DNA from: an uncultured Bacilli bacterium
GTDB lineage: Bacteria; Bacillota_I; Bacilli_A; RF39; UBA660
Length of the DNA stretch: 64,000 nt
Reading direction: 5' to 3'
Assembly (NCBI GenBank): GCA_934086395.1
Contig: CAKOIE010000002.1
Coordinates: forward strand, 1-64,000
The notes under the pieces were generated by a model. That model ran no database searches and was not told where the DNA came from. It saw only the letters and a list, made by a program, of their open reading frames with translations. This document shows positions 26,311 to 35,500 of the stretch, piece by piece; position 1 is the stretch's first letter, and each line of letters starts with the position of its first letter. The position numbers were made by a program, and so were the translations under genes.

Positions 26311-26921
26311 TCTATTTCTCTCCTATTCAAATAATTAATTCCTATTAATAATACTACAAATCCCCACAAGAAACCACCTATTACATCCGAAAAATAGTGT
26401 ACACCCAAATATATTCTACTCATACCAATCAAAATAACTAATAAGCCAAGTAAAGAAATAATCACTCTTTTAATATTTATATTAATTTTACTTTTATAAA
26501 TAAAATAGCAAATTATCCCATAAAAAACAAAAGATGTCATTGAATGTCCTGAAGGAAAACTAAAATTATTCTCACTTACCAACCATAAACTTATATTAGG
26601 TCTTTCTCTTTTAACAATTATTTTTAATAATGAGTTTACAAATGAACTACACGCTGAAAAAAGGACTATTCTAAAACATTTATTATTTTTCTTAACAATT
26701 CCATATATAATAGCTAAAACATTAAGAATAACAATAAATTTAACACTCCCCAAAAAAGTAATTACTTTAAAGAAGTTAGTAAAAAAATCACATTTTAAAC
26801 TAATTAACAAATTATATATCCAATTATCTATCACTTTGAATTGATTAGCTACAACTAATAATGTCCAAATTAAAGCAATAATTATTAACAAAAATTTTAA
26901 ATATTTATATTCTCTTTTCAT
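26307..26921 (-). CDS. PAP2 family phosphatase
   Basis: 204 residues with about five or six membrane segments. The three phosphatase motifs are complete: KRERPN (about 112-117), PSGHSM (about 131-136) and SRIYLGVHYFSDVIGG (about 171-186). Acts on membrane lipid phosphates, possibly undecaprenyl diphosphate given its operon with uppP, or phosphatidylglycerol phosphate. Confidence 0.92.
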   Translation of the reverse strand: MKREYKYLKFLLIIIALIWTLLVVANQFKVIDNWIYNLLISLKCDFFTNFFKVITFLGSVKFIVILNVLAIIYGIVKKNNKCFRIVLFSACSSFVNSLLKIIVKRERPNISLWLVSENNFSFPSGHSMTSFVFYGIICYFIYKSKININIKRVIISLLGLLVILIGMSRIYLGVHYFSDVIGGFLWGFVVLLIGINYLNRREIE

Positions 26922-26960
26922 AATTAAAATTATATAACATCAATCATAAAATATCTATAA

Positions 26961-27383
26961 TTAATACAATTCTTGACATACACCTCTATTCGGTTTATAA
27001 AAACAATGATTTTTATAACTACCAGCAAAAGGTTGATCATACCAATTTGCGAGACATGAACTTTTTCCAGGTGCATAAAACCATAACGCATGAGTTGCCG
27101 GATAATAATATTCACCTTTTAAACATCTTTCAGCTAATTGTTTTTCTTTTGTTGTTGCTGTTCCAACAAATAATGAACTATTGACTCCACTAAAACCACC
27201 AGGATTTTGATTAACTACCCCACTTATACTTCTAATATTTTTAAATGTATAACAAGACGCTATTGCTCTATTAACTATAACATTTCCAACCATAAGCATC
27301 CCCAAATTTCCTTCAGCTAGCGCCTCAGCCCTCATAAGCCTAGCCATCATATCAAGTTCCTTACTTGTATAATTAATTAACAT
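26961..27383 (-). CDS. SleB/CwlJ-type cell-wall hydrolase
   Basis: 140 residues from 27383, chosen because GGTGG lies upstream of that ATG. Consists almost only of the Hydrolase_2 domain: MMARLMRAEALAEGNLGM with the catalytic Glu, VGNVIVNRA, NPGGFSGV, ATHALWFYAPG. No signal peptide, as in CwlJ, which acts in the spore coat. With the sporulation sigma genes further on, a role in spore cortex lysis at germination is plausible. Confidence 0.88.
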   Translation of the reverse strand: MLINYTSKELDMMARLMRAEALAEGNLGMLMVGNVIVNRAIASCYTFKNIRSISGVVNQNPGGFSGVNSSLFVGTATTKEKQLAERCLKGEYYYPATHALWFYAPGKSSCLANWYDQPFAGSYKNHCFYKPNRGVCQELY

Positions 27384-27423
27384 AATAACCACCATTTTAT
27401 TATATGTTTTAACAACAAAAATA

Positions 27424-27451
27424 TTGAAATTATCTAATTTTATGCTATAAT
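27424..27451 (+). promoter_or_regulatory. Promoter of tRNA-Trp
   Basis: TTGAAA (27424-27429), 16 bp, TATAAT (27446-27451) with a TG extension (TGC before the -10). The tRNA starts 15 nt later. Confidence 0.8.
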
Positions 27452-27465
27452 TAATTCATACACAC

Positions 27466-27539
27466 AGGGGTGTGGTATAATGGTAGCATAGGAGTCTCCA
27501 AAACTTTTGATGGGAGTTCGATTCTCTCCACCCCTGCCA
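27466..27539 (+). tRNA. tRNA-Trp (anticodon CCA)
   Basis: Acceptor AGGGGTG/CACCCCT, discriminator G and encoded CCA end. The anticodon loop contains CCA after a 5-bp stem (GGAGT side), reading UGG. The TTCGATT T-loop is present. Having only the CCA anticodon is in line with TGA being a stop. Confidence 0.95.
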
Positions 27540-27554
27540 TGATTGTATATAAAG

Positions 27555-27584
27555 ACACTATTATTTCTTGATAGTGTTTTTTTA
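27555..27584 (+). terminator. Terminator of tRNA-Trp
   Basis: ACACTAT/ATAGTGT stem with a 9-nt loop and a long T-run. Confidence 0.85.
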
Positions 27585-27615
27585 TTAACAAAAAGATACT
27601 ATTTAATATAATATC

Positions 27616-28890
27616 TCACTTATTGTACATAAATTTATATTTGTGGATTGTTAATTCCTTTTTTGTTTTATCATACCTCATAGCATATATTTCATACACA
27701 CCAGATTCATTAGGAATAGCATTATATTCATTAGTAGTTTTATTATATACTGAATAATATAAATCTTCTTTAGCCCTAAACTCGGAAGGTAATAATATTT
27801 TAAGTTCAGATTTCATTTTAGTACTTAAAATCCAATTCATACTATTTTCAATACTACTAACTAAATTACTAACATCTTCATTATCATAATAAACATTAAT
27901 AATAGAATACTCTCTCTTATCATCATCAAAATAATTTCCCCAATAATGAATTTCTAACTCTCCATTGCTAGGTATATTAGCATCTATATAATTCCTATAA
28001 TCATTAATTTTACTATAGTCTTCACTAAAAGTTGGCATCAAACAAAAAGAACCATAAATTAATAATAAAAAAACTATTATAAATCCACCAACAATATTTT
28101 TAGTACAATTTATTCCTTTATTTTTATATTTATAACCAAGCACTATTGATGTAATTGGAATAGGTAAACAACACCAAAATATCCAAGTATTTTTTAAAAA
28201 ATTAAACCCATGTTGAGGATTTAATTCATCAATTACAGAATATAACCATAAAGCGCCCCATAAACTACCAATAGTTAAAATAAATAAAAAAGTCATAAAA
28301 TAACTTATTGATAATGTATTATCAATATTTTTAAAATTATCTACTCCTTTAATTTTTGAATTATCTCCTAAATTATTCTCCAAATTTTTGAACTTACTTC
28401 TTATAAAATTAATTAATTCTAAATCACATTTATTTTTTTGTATAATTATAATTATATTCTTATTAGGATATTCAAAATAAAAATTAGTATCAGTTTCCAC
28501 ACATCTACTTATTTCAGAGTAATTAATAGTTACAGAACTTTTTTTATGATTAATTATAATATAATCTTCATAAAACTCATTTTCACCACTAACCTCTGCC
28601 ATACCTTTTTTAATTCTATTATTTTGAAATCTTTCAGTTACAGATTCTAAACAAGTTTTATAATAAATAAAAATATATATTTCTAATAAAACAAAGAAAA
28701 TTAAACTAATAATCCAATTTTTAAAAAGTAATGAAATAAAACCTGTTATAACAAAATTTAATAAAGTTTCTAATTTAATATATACCCAATATATTCTTTT
28801 TGGAAAATACTTTGCCATTTTACTATACTCATATCCATCAGTTATACTTTCACATTTATATAAACATCTATTCTTTTTTTCTTTATTCAT
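27616..28890 (-). CDS. Polytopic membrane protein with a YcxB-like segment
   Basis: 424 residues. Two membrane segments (about 42-78), a cytoplasmic YcxB-like beta region (SVTINYSEISRCVETDTNFYFEYPNKNIIIIIQKN), three more membrane segments (about 195-285) and an extracellular C-terminal domain rich in Asn and Tyr. The YcxB-like part is a PH-like fold found in many Firmicute membrane proteins of unknown role. Alone on the minus strand. Confidence 0.65.
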   Translation of the reverse strand: MNKEKKNRCLYKCESITDGYEYSKMAKYFPKRIYWVYIKLETLLNFVITGFISLLFKNWIISLIFFVLLEIYIFIYYKTCLESVTERFQNNRIKKGMAEVSGENEFYEDYIIINHKKSSVTINYSEISRCVETDTNFYFEYPNKNIIIIIQKNKCDLELINFIRSKFKNLENNLGDNSKIKGVDNFKNIDNTLSISYFMTFLFILTIGSLWGALWLYSVIDELNPQHGFNFLKNTWIFWCCLPIPITSIVLGYKYKNKGINCTKNIVGGFIIVFLLLIYGSFCLMPTFSEDYSKINDYRNYIDANIPSNGELEIHYWGNYFDDDKREYSIINVYYDNEDVSNLVSSIENSMNWILSTKMKSELKILLPSEFRAKEDLYYSVYNKTTNEYNAIPNESGVYEIYAMRYDKTKKELTIHKYKFMYNK

Positions 28891-29007
28891 ATTTACCTCA
28901 CTTACATTTCCAAATAAACCTATCTAATTTAATTGTACCACATATATTTTAGAAATCCCTACATTAATTTTATTGAAAAGAAAAAATAGTTTTTTAGAAC
29001 TATCTTT

Positions 29008-29583
29008 TTATATAAAATTACTAAATCTATTATATTCTTCTTTTAAGTATTTAACTACATTATTAATATTCTTTTTAAAGATAATAATATCTATTAAAGA
29101 TGAAATACTTGAAACAACAATTATAATTCCTAAACTAATTGTAATAGCACTTACGCTTTCTACTGGATTAATTAATAAGATAACACCACATATTACAGTA
29201 ATAATATTAGTTATTAATGATAGGATAAAATATGGTTCATCTTTCATATAAATATCTAATCTAATTTTAAAGATACCTGATATTAAGAACCATAGTCCTA
29301 AGAATATTGGTAGTATTACTTTTAATGTAACTGGATTTAAAATTATTAAGATACCTATTAAAGTTAAAAGAATTGCATATAGAAATACGTTAATAAAGAT
29401 ATTTTTTGTTTTAGAATCAATAATAAATAGATAAATACCTGATACTATAAGAGATGCTCCAATTAGATAAGATATAATATTAAAAGATATATCTGGTTTA
29501 ACTATTAAGATACCTCCTACTAATAAGAATACGATTGTTAGTATTATTCCTGAGTTTAAATACTTGTTTAATTTGTTTAACAT
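29008..29583 (-). CDS. DUF308/HdeD-like membrane protein
   Basis: 191 residues, six membrane segments in three paired units, each beginning GIILTIVFLLVGGILIVKP-like. Matches the HdeD/DUF308 family, named for an acid-resistance locus in E. coli, with unclear role here. Follows the MMPL gene by 23 nt on the same strand and is likely co-transcribed and TetR-controlled. Confidence 0.85.
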   Translation of the reverse strand: MLNKLNKYLNSGIILTIVFLLVGGILIVKPDISFNIISYLIGASLIVSGIYLFIIDSKTKNIFINVFLYAILLTLIGILIILNPVTLKVILPIFLGLWFLISGIFKIRLDIYMKDEPYFILSLITNIITVICGVILLINPVESVSAITISLGIIIVVSSISSLIDIIIFKKNINNVVKYLKEEYNRFSNFI

Positions 29584-29606
29584 TTTTTACCTCTTTCTTT
29601 TCTTTT

Positions 29607-32600
29607 TTATTTGAACAAGTTTTTAATTCTTGTCCATAAATTTGTTTTAGATGTCTCTTCAGTTACGTTTGTTTTTTCTTCTTGTTTTTCTTTACCATCT
29701 AACACTATTATAAACTTGGTTTCATCATTTATGCTAGTACCTTTTGATGCATATGATGTATAGTTGTCAGCAAGTTTACTTAATGCTTCTACTCTAGCTT
29801 TTGATGAAGCAATAGGTCCATTAACTAATGCTGATATTTCTTCAATACCTTCTTTGTTAAATGTTGTAATACCAGTTGATAATGTGTTCATATTTGAATC
29901 GATATAATCAATATTTGTATATAATGTATTTAGTGATGAAGTAAATGATTTAATTGATTCATTTTTAACTTGATTAGATAAAGTTGGGGCTAAAGTATTT
30001 ACAATTGATTCAGCAGTGCTCATAGCTGTTTCTTCAGCAACTGTTGATGCTACACTTTTAGAAACTTTTTCAGCAATATAATTAGTTGTATTTGTAGTAA
30101 GTGATGTTATTTCTTGTTTTAAAGTTAAAGCAAAAGCATTTATTTTATCAATATCATAATTATTTTGAATTAGATATGCGCATGATTCCATATTACCACT
30201 TACACATAACATATATTTATTTAAGGCTTCTTCACTACCTAAATAAGATAATAATATTTTTGATACAGTTTTAGTTGCTAAGTCAGTAACATAAGTATCA
30301 TTTGAATTTTTCAAGTTTTCTTCTACTTTAATCCATGCACTTTCACTTAATTTCTTTTTATAATCATTAGTAAAAGTATTTTGAACAGTATGCATAGTTT
30401 GAGTTCTAATACCAGCAAGAGTATTTTCATCTAAAGCATCTTCATTATTATTTTTTAAATTGTTAATTGAAGATGATAAAGAATTTTTTAATTTATTAAT
30501 TCCTTTAGATAAGTCACTTGCACCAGTATCAATCTTATTCATATTAGTTTGTAATTCATCTACTTTAGAGTTTAAGCCATCTAATTTATTAAAAACAGAC
30601 AAGTCAGTATCAGAAAGTAATTTATTAGTTGCAACAAAGTACATTGTTGGTAATTTAAAATTATCAGTTTCATAAGATAGAGTTAATGTATTTAAAGAAG
30701 ATAGTTCACTTATATTTAAACTTCTATTTAAGTATGGTGAAGAGATACCAACAACTATATTTTTATTTCCACTAGCAACTACTTTACCATTATTAATTTT
30801 TATATTTGTAGCACTACTATCTAACATAGTTCCCATAGTTACTAAAAATGGTGTATACATAGTTTCTTGTTTTCCATTAACTAAAGCATTATGTTTTTCA
30901 TTATTAGTAAAATTAATTACGATTTTAATTTTACCTGATTTACCTAAGATATTATCTAAAGATTCTTCTTTTCCATCTAGATAATATTTAATGTTAACTC
31001 CTATCGGTAATGTTTTTTTACTAGTTCCTTGATAGAATACATCTTTTCCTAGGACATTAATTGTTATATTTTTATTTAATTTAGTTATTTCATCGTTTGA
31101 TGAGATATTTAAAATATCTTCTAATTCAGTATAATCTTCGATGGTATCTAATTTTTTAGTATTTTTTATTTGTTCATTAACTGTTGTACTTATAACATTA
31201 CCGTTTTCATCTATTTTAGAATAAACAGTTTCATTTTTAGTATTGGCAAAAACACATAAGGGGCTTAGCATAGCAACTGTTAATACGGCTAAATTTAATT
31301 TTTTCATTTTATTTCCTTTCATATTAGTTTTATTTATTATGTTATCAAATATAAGTAGAATTGATGGTAAAATAGTTAAAACGAATAACATACTTATTAG
31401 GGCTCCTCTACTTATTAAGTTACAAATTGAACCAATCATTTCAATTTTAGAATATACTCCTACTCCAAATGTAGCAGCAAAGAAACAAGCCGCACTTACT
31501 AGAACAGAATGTCCACAGTAATTTAAAGTATTAATCATACATTCTTTTTTACTCTTATTAGTTTTACGATTATTTACATATGTTGTAGTTATTAAAATAG
31601 CATAATCAATTGTTGCACCTAATTGGATTGTTCCTAAAACGATGGGAGCAATAAATGGTAGAACACTTCCTGTAAAGTATGAAATGCTCATGTTAGCAAA
31701 AATAGCTCCTTCAATAACAATTATTAGTAAGAATGGTAAGGAGAAATTCTTTAATATAATAAATAGGATTAAGAAAATACATAATATTGATGAATAGTTA
31801 ACATTTTTAAAGTCAGTATCACAAATTGTTACTAAATCTTTCATTAAGGCTCCTTCTCCAGCAACTATTCCATTTTGATCATATTTCTTAACTATTTTAT
31901 TTATTTCTTCGATTTGATTATTTAATTCATTAGTTGCAACATCATATTCAGAATTTATTAATATTAAGTTATATTTATCACTATCAAATAAGTTAATCAT
32001 ATTATCTGATAGACCATATTCTACTAATTTGGTTGTTGATAAGGTTAAATCGATTCCTTTTAATGATGATAATTCATTGGTTAAATTTGTTAAGTCATCT
32101 GTTTTTAGATTTTTATCTACTAAGATAATTTGAGGACTAACTATATTATATTTTTCTTTTAATAATTCATTTGTTTTAACACTTTCTAAATAACTTGGAA
32201 GTGATCTATCTAACTTATAATATACTTCTACTTTATTATTGGCTAAGTAAAGAGGTATTAATAATATAATGAATATTACAAAGAATGCTTTGTTGTGATT
32301 TACTATAAATGTATTTATTTTATTAAAGTTTGGCATTAACTTTTTATGTTTTGTTTTTGTTACTTGTTTATCAAAGAATAATAATAAACTTGGGAAGATA
32401 GTAAGTACTGAGATAATTCCTAGTAATACACCTTTAGCCATAACTATTCCGAGGTCAGTACCTAACGTTAACTTCATTGTACATAAGACTAAGAAACCCG
32501 CAATTGTTGTTAAGGATGATCCTACTACTGATGTAAATGTTTCAGAGATAGCTTCTTCCATAGCCTTTTCTTTACTCATTTTTTCTTTTTTATCTTCATA

Positions 32601-33347
32601 AGCATGATATAAAAATATTGAGTAATCAGTTGTTACACCTAATTGTAAAACAGCAACTAACGCTTTGGTTATATATGAGATATCTCCTAAGAATACGTTG
32701 GTACCAAAGTTGAACATAATAGCCATTCCTATGTTAGCAAGTAAAAGAATTGGTACAACATATGAATCAAGAGATAACTCAAGAACTAATAAACAAAGAA
32801 CAACTGCAATTATTACATAAATAGTTATTTCTTCATTAGATAAGTTCATTGTATCTAAGACCATTGAACTCATACCACCTTGCATTAATTTGTGATCTGT
32901 GATATTTCTTATTTCTTCTACAGCATTAATGGTTCTTTCATCACTTGTTGAATACTTGAAAGTTATAAACATTAAGTCGGTATTATCTTGATGAATTTTA
33001 TCTTTAATTTCTGATGGTAAAACATCAATTGGTATGTTAGTTCCTAATACATCATAGATACTTAAAACTTCATTTACTCCTTCAACTTTAGTAATTTTAT
33101 CTTTTAAGTTTAATATTTCTTTAGGAGATAAATTTTCAGCAACTACCATAGAATAAGAACCCATATTAAATTCATCAGTTAAGATATCTTGTCCTTTAAT
33201 AGTATCTATTTCACTTGGCAAATAAACTAAGATATTGTAATTTATTGTTGTTAGTTTCATACCAATAAATGATAGAGCTAAAAGGATACATGATATAATT
33301 AACACTTTTGTTTTATTGTTAATTATAAATTTACTTATTTTTTTCAT
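29607..33347 (-). CDS. MMPL/RND-type membrane transporter with C-terminal exported domain
   Basis: About 1,246 residues from 33347, where GGAGGG precedes ATG. Residues 1 to about 675 form a complete MMPL protein: two sets of six membrane segments, with GDISYITKALVAVLQLGVTTDYSIFLYHAYEDKKE and LGTIQLGATIDYAILITTTYVNNRK. The rest starts with a perfect signal peptide (MKKLNLAVLTVAMLSPLCVFA, from 31307) with its own AAAGGA ribosome binding site, then a helical extracellular domain of about 530 residues, without a C-terminal anchor. It may therefore make both a fusion and a separate secreted product. Divergent TetR gene at 33519 probably regulates it. Substrate unknown; lipid or drug export is typical. 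Confidence 0.88.
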   Translation of the reverse strand: MKKISKFIINNKTKVLIISCILLALSFIGMKLTTINYNILVYLPSEIDTIKGQDILTDEFNMGSYSMVVAENLSPKEILNLKDKITKVEGVNEVLSIYDVLGTNIPIDVLPSEIKDKIHQDNTDLMFITFKYSTSDERTINAVEEIRNITDHKLMQGGMSSMVLDTMNLSNEEITIYVIIAVVLCLLVLELSLDSYVVPILLLANIGMAIMFNFGTNVFLGDISYITKALVAVLQLGVTTDYSIFLYHAYEDKKEKMSKEKAMEEAISETFTSVVGSSLTTIAGFLVLCTMKLTLGTDLGIVMAKGVLLGIISVLTIFPSLLLFFDKQVTKTKHKKLMPNFNKINTFIVNHNKAFFVIFIILLIPLYLANNKVEVYYKLDRSLPSYLESVKTNELLKEKYNIVSPQIILVDKNLKTDDLTNLTNELSSLKGIDLTLSTTKLVEYGLSDNMINLFDSDKYNLILINSEYDVATNELNNQIEEINKIVKKYDQNGIVAGEGALMKDLVTICDTDFKNVNYSSILCIFLILFIILKNFSLPFLLIIVIEGAIFANMSISYFTGSVLPFIAPIVLGTIQLGATIDYAILITTTYVNNRKTNKSKKECMINTLNYCGHSVLVSAACFFAATFGVGVYSKIEMIGSICNLISRGALISMLFVLTILPSILLIFDNIINKTNMKGNKMKKLNLAVLTVAMLSPLCVFANTKNETVYSKIDENGNVISTTVNEQIKNTKKLDTIEDYTELEDILNISSNDEITKLNKNITINVLGKDVFYQGTSKKTLPIGVNIKYYLDGKEESLDNILGKSGKIKIVINFTNNEKHNALVNGKQETMYTPFLVTMGTMLDSSATNIKINNGKVVASGNKNIVVGISSPYLNRSLNISELSSLNTLTLSYETDNFKLPTMYFVATNKLLSDTDLSVFNKLDGLNSKVDELQTNMNKIDTGASDLSKGINKLKNSLSSSINNLKNNNEDALDENTLAGIRTQTMHTVQNTFTNDYKKKLSESAWIKVEENLKNSNDTYVTDLATKTVSKILLSYLGSEEALNKYMLCVSGNMESCAYLIQNNYDIDKINAFALTLKQEITSLTTNTTNYIAEKVSKSVASTVAEETAMSTAESIVNTLAPTLSNQVKNESIKSFTSSLNTLYTNIDYIDSNMNTLSTGITTFNKEGIEEISALVNGPIASSKARVEALSKLADNYTSYASKGTSINDETKFIIVLDGKEKQEEKTNVTEETSKTNLWTRIKNLFK

Positions 33348-33518
33348 TTTTCCCTCCACTTAATAATAATATACTTATGAAACTAAATTAACACCAACAT
33401 GTTAATATTTTTGTTTGATAAGCAACATAATTATGAATATGTATTAATAAATAATAGACTAATGTTGTTTTACTTTTAATTTTTAATAAACTGATGTATC
33501 ATTAAATTGGTGAATTAA

Positions 33519-34082
33519 ATGGAAAAGAAAGAAGATTTAAGAATTACTAAGACTAAAAAGTTATTATATGAAGCCCTTTTAAAGGAAATGGAAACAAAAG
33601 CTTTTGAAGATATAAAAGTAAATGATCTATGTACTATAAGTATGATTAATAGATCAACATTTTATTCTCATTATAATGATAAATATGATTTATTTGTTGA
33701 TTTACTTAATACTTTAAAAAAAGAACTATTTGATAAGCTAGATGAAAATAAATATATTGTTAGTACTAAAGAATATTATATGGAACTAATTAGACTATTA
33801 CTTGACCATTTAGAAGAACATAAAAATATATATTATTCTATAATTTTAAGTAATAGAAATAGTTTAGTTGTTGATATCATTTTAGATACTACAATTAAAG
33901 ATATTAATAAAAGATTAAATATTAGTAATATTGATAGAAAAAGTGTTCCAGCTGATGTAATTGTTAATTTTTATTTAGGTGCTGTTTCAATGGTTGGACT
34001 TAATTATTTAAAGAGTGATAATAAATATAGTAAACAAGATATTATTAATTATTTGAGTGTGCTTATTCCAGATAATATTTAA
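33519..34082 (+). CDS. TetR family regulator
   Basis: 187 residues. N-terminal HTH about 10-55 (DIKVNDLCTISMINRSTFYSHYNDKYDLFVDLL) and an all-helical ligand domain of the TetR_C type. Divergent from the MMPL-DUF308 genes, with about 170 bp between, so it likely represses them in response to an exported compound. The 19-bp palindrome at 34102-34120 with its T-run would also serve as its terminator. Confidence 0.88.
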   Translation: MEKKEDLRITKTKKLLYEALLKEMETKAFEDIKVNDLCTISMINRSTFYSHYNDKYDLFVDLLNTLKKELFDKLDENKYIVSTKEYYMELIRLLLDHLEEHKNIYYSIILSNRNSLVVDIILDTTIKDINKRLNISNIDRKSVPADVIVNFYLGAVSMVGLNYLKSDNKYSKQDIINYLSVLIPDNI

Positions 34083-34101
34083 TAATTATTTTATGTCAAT
34101 T

Positions 34102-34173
34102 GTGTCGCCAATGGCGACACTTTTTTATATAACAATATTTGTTCCAACTTAATTGGTGCTACAATGTCGCACC
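34102..34173. repeat. Two stray 19-bp palindromic modules of DUF1016 type
   Basis: GTGTCGCCAATGGCGACAC (34102-34120) is perfect; GGTGCTAC AAT GTCGCACC (34155-34173) has one mismatch. Both have 8-bp arms, a 3-nt centre, AATT before and TTTTT after, exactly like the palindromes in the three DUF1016 genes next door. On the minus strand the first encodes KVSPLATQLT, the second keeps QLSW after its palindrome. They look like decayed gene copies or independently spread modules. Confidence 0.8.
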
Positions 34174-34237
34174 TTTTTCAATTAACAAATAAATTGTTTA
34201 TCATTTCAAAATTATAACATTTTTTAATTTGATTAAT

Positions 34238-34579
34238 CTAATAATTTATTTCATTGTATTTATAAAGAGATAATAACAATCTACAGTTTGACCATGACAA
34301 TTGTGTCCCCACTGGGGACACTTTTTCATCACTAAATACTTTATAAAACTGTTTCATTCTAAATAATGTACGCCGATTATATTTTTTACCTACTTCTACA
34401 ACTAATCTTTTAGAATATTCATCAATTATATTATCGCCATATTTACCACCAGCTTCGGTTAATAATCTACCTATTTCAAAATAAGTATTCACAGTATTTC
34501 TTTCTTTTGAATAATCTTTTACTTTAGAGTATATTTCATTATCTATTATTTTATTTTTTATTTCTTCATAATAATTCAT
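34238..34579 (-). pseudogene. DUF1016 gene copy 1, truncated after the N-terminal domain
   Basis: 113 codons. The first 86 residues are nearly identical to copies 2 and 3 (MNYYEEIKNKIIDNEIYSKV). It then reads EKVSPVGTQLSWSNCRLLLSLYKYNEINY and stops, so it lacks the PDDEXK nuclease half. The palindrome GTGTCCCC ACT GGGGACAC (34303-34321) encodes residues 87-93. Third in a head-to-tail series on the minus strand. Could still act as a DNA- or partner-binding fragment, but most likely a recombination relic. Confidence 0.8.
34303..34321. repeat. 19-bp palindrome in DUF1016 copy 1
   Basis: GTGTCCCC and GGGGACAC, perfect 8-bp arms around ACT, followed by TTTTTC on the + strand. Confidence 0.9.
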
Positions 34580-34594
34580 TTATCTTCCTTCTTT

Positions 34595-35485
34595 CTATAC
34601 TAATTCATAATTTCTAGCTATAATTCTTTTATCACTACAATATTCAATAATATATTCATTATTTTCTCTACATACAATTATTCCAATTGTTTTATCTTGA
34701 TTTGATTTCTTTAAATTATTATCTATATAATTCATATATATTTCTATTTGTCCAATATGTTCTTTCTTTAGTTTTGCAACTTTAAGTTCTACTACAACAT
34801 AACAATTAAACTCTATGTTATATAGTAATAAATCAATATAATTATATCTATCACCTAATTTTATAGGATACTCATTACTAATAAAGCTAAAGCCTGATCC
34901 TAGTTCTTGCATAAAATTTTTAATATCTTCTAATATAATTTGTTGCAATACTTTTTCGGATATTTCAATATATTTATTTGTATTTTTAATCAATATTGGA
35001 TTCTTTACTAAATCAGGTAATAATGGTTCTTCATTTGCAATAAGTTTAGTCTTAGCGCTTTCATTTAATCTTTCGTATTCTTTGAATTTAATTTTTTCGT
35101 CTAATTGTCTTTTTGTTAAATTATATTTTATACATTCATTAGCGTAATAGTTAATTTCGTCATAATTTCTTAATGGAATTAAAAGTAAACAATTGCTCCA
35201 AGATAATTGTCGCACCAATGGAGCGACTTTTTCATTACTAAAAATTTTAAATAATTGTTTCATTTTGTATAAGGTTTTAGTATTATACTTTTTGCCTACT
35301 TCTACAACTAATCTTTTAGAATATTCATCAATAATATTATCGCCATATTTACCACCTGCTTCATTTAATAATCTTCCTATTTCAAAATAAGTATTTACAG
35401 TATTTCTTTCTTTTGAATAATCTTTTACTTTAGAGTATATTTCATTATCTATTATTTTATTTTTTATTTCTTCATAATAATTCAT
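34595..35485 (-). CDS. DUF1016/YhcG-like PDDEXK nuclease-domain protein, copy 2
   Basis: 296 residues. N-terminal DUF1016_N domain (about 1-150) and C-terminal PDDEXK nuclease-like domain (about 165-290): IKLGDRYNYIDLLLYNIEFNCYVVVELKVAKLKKEHIGQIEIYM carries the D, E-x-K core. Middle region reads EKVAPLVRQLSWSNCLLLIPL. The last 130 residues are identical to copy 3 except near the domain junction. DUF1016 proteins are common in mobile and defence-rich loci; function unproven. A near-palindrome (35209-35227) encodes residues 87-93. Confidence 0.88.
   Translation of the reverse strand: MNYYEEIKNKIIDNEIYSKVKDYSKERNTVNTYFEIGRLLNEAGGKYGDNIIDEYSKRLVVEVGKKYNTKTLYKMKQLFKIFSNEKVAPLVRQLSWSNCLLLIPLRNYDEINYYANECIKYNLTKRQLDEKIKFKEYERLNESAKTKLIANEEPLLPDLVKNPILIKNTNKYIEISEKVLQQIILEDIKNFMQELGSGFSFISNEYPIKLGDRYNYIDLLLYNIEFNCYVVVELKVAKLKKEHIGQIEIYMNYIDNNLKKSNQDKTIGIIVCRENNEYIIEYCSDKRIIARNYELV
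35209..35227. repeat. 19-bp near-palindrome in DUF1016 copy 2
   Basis: GTCGCACC AAT GGAGCGAC: 8-bp arms with a single A/A mismatch, AATT before and TTTTTC after on the + strand. Confidence 0.85.
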
Positions 35486-35500
35486 TTATCTTCCTTCTTT

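Noticed and set aside
26930..27115. 61-codon minus-strand ORF
   Set aside because: Overlaps the SleB-type hydrolase gene in another frame and has no start signal.
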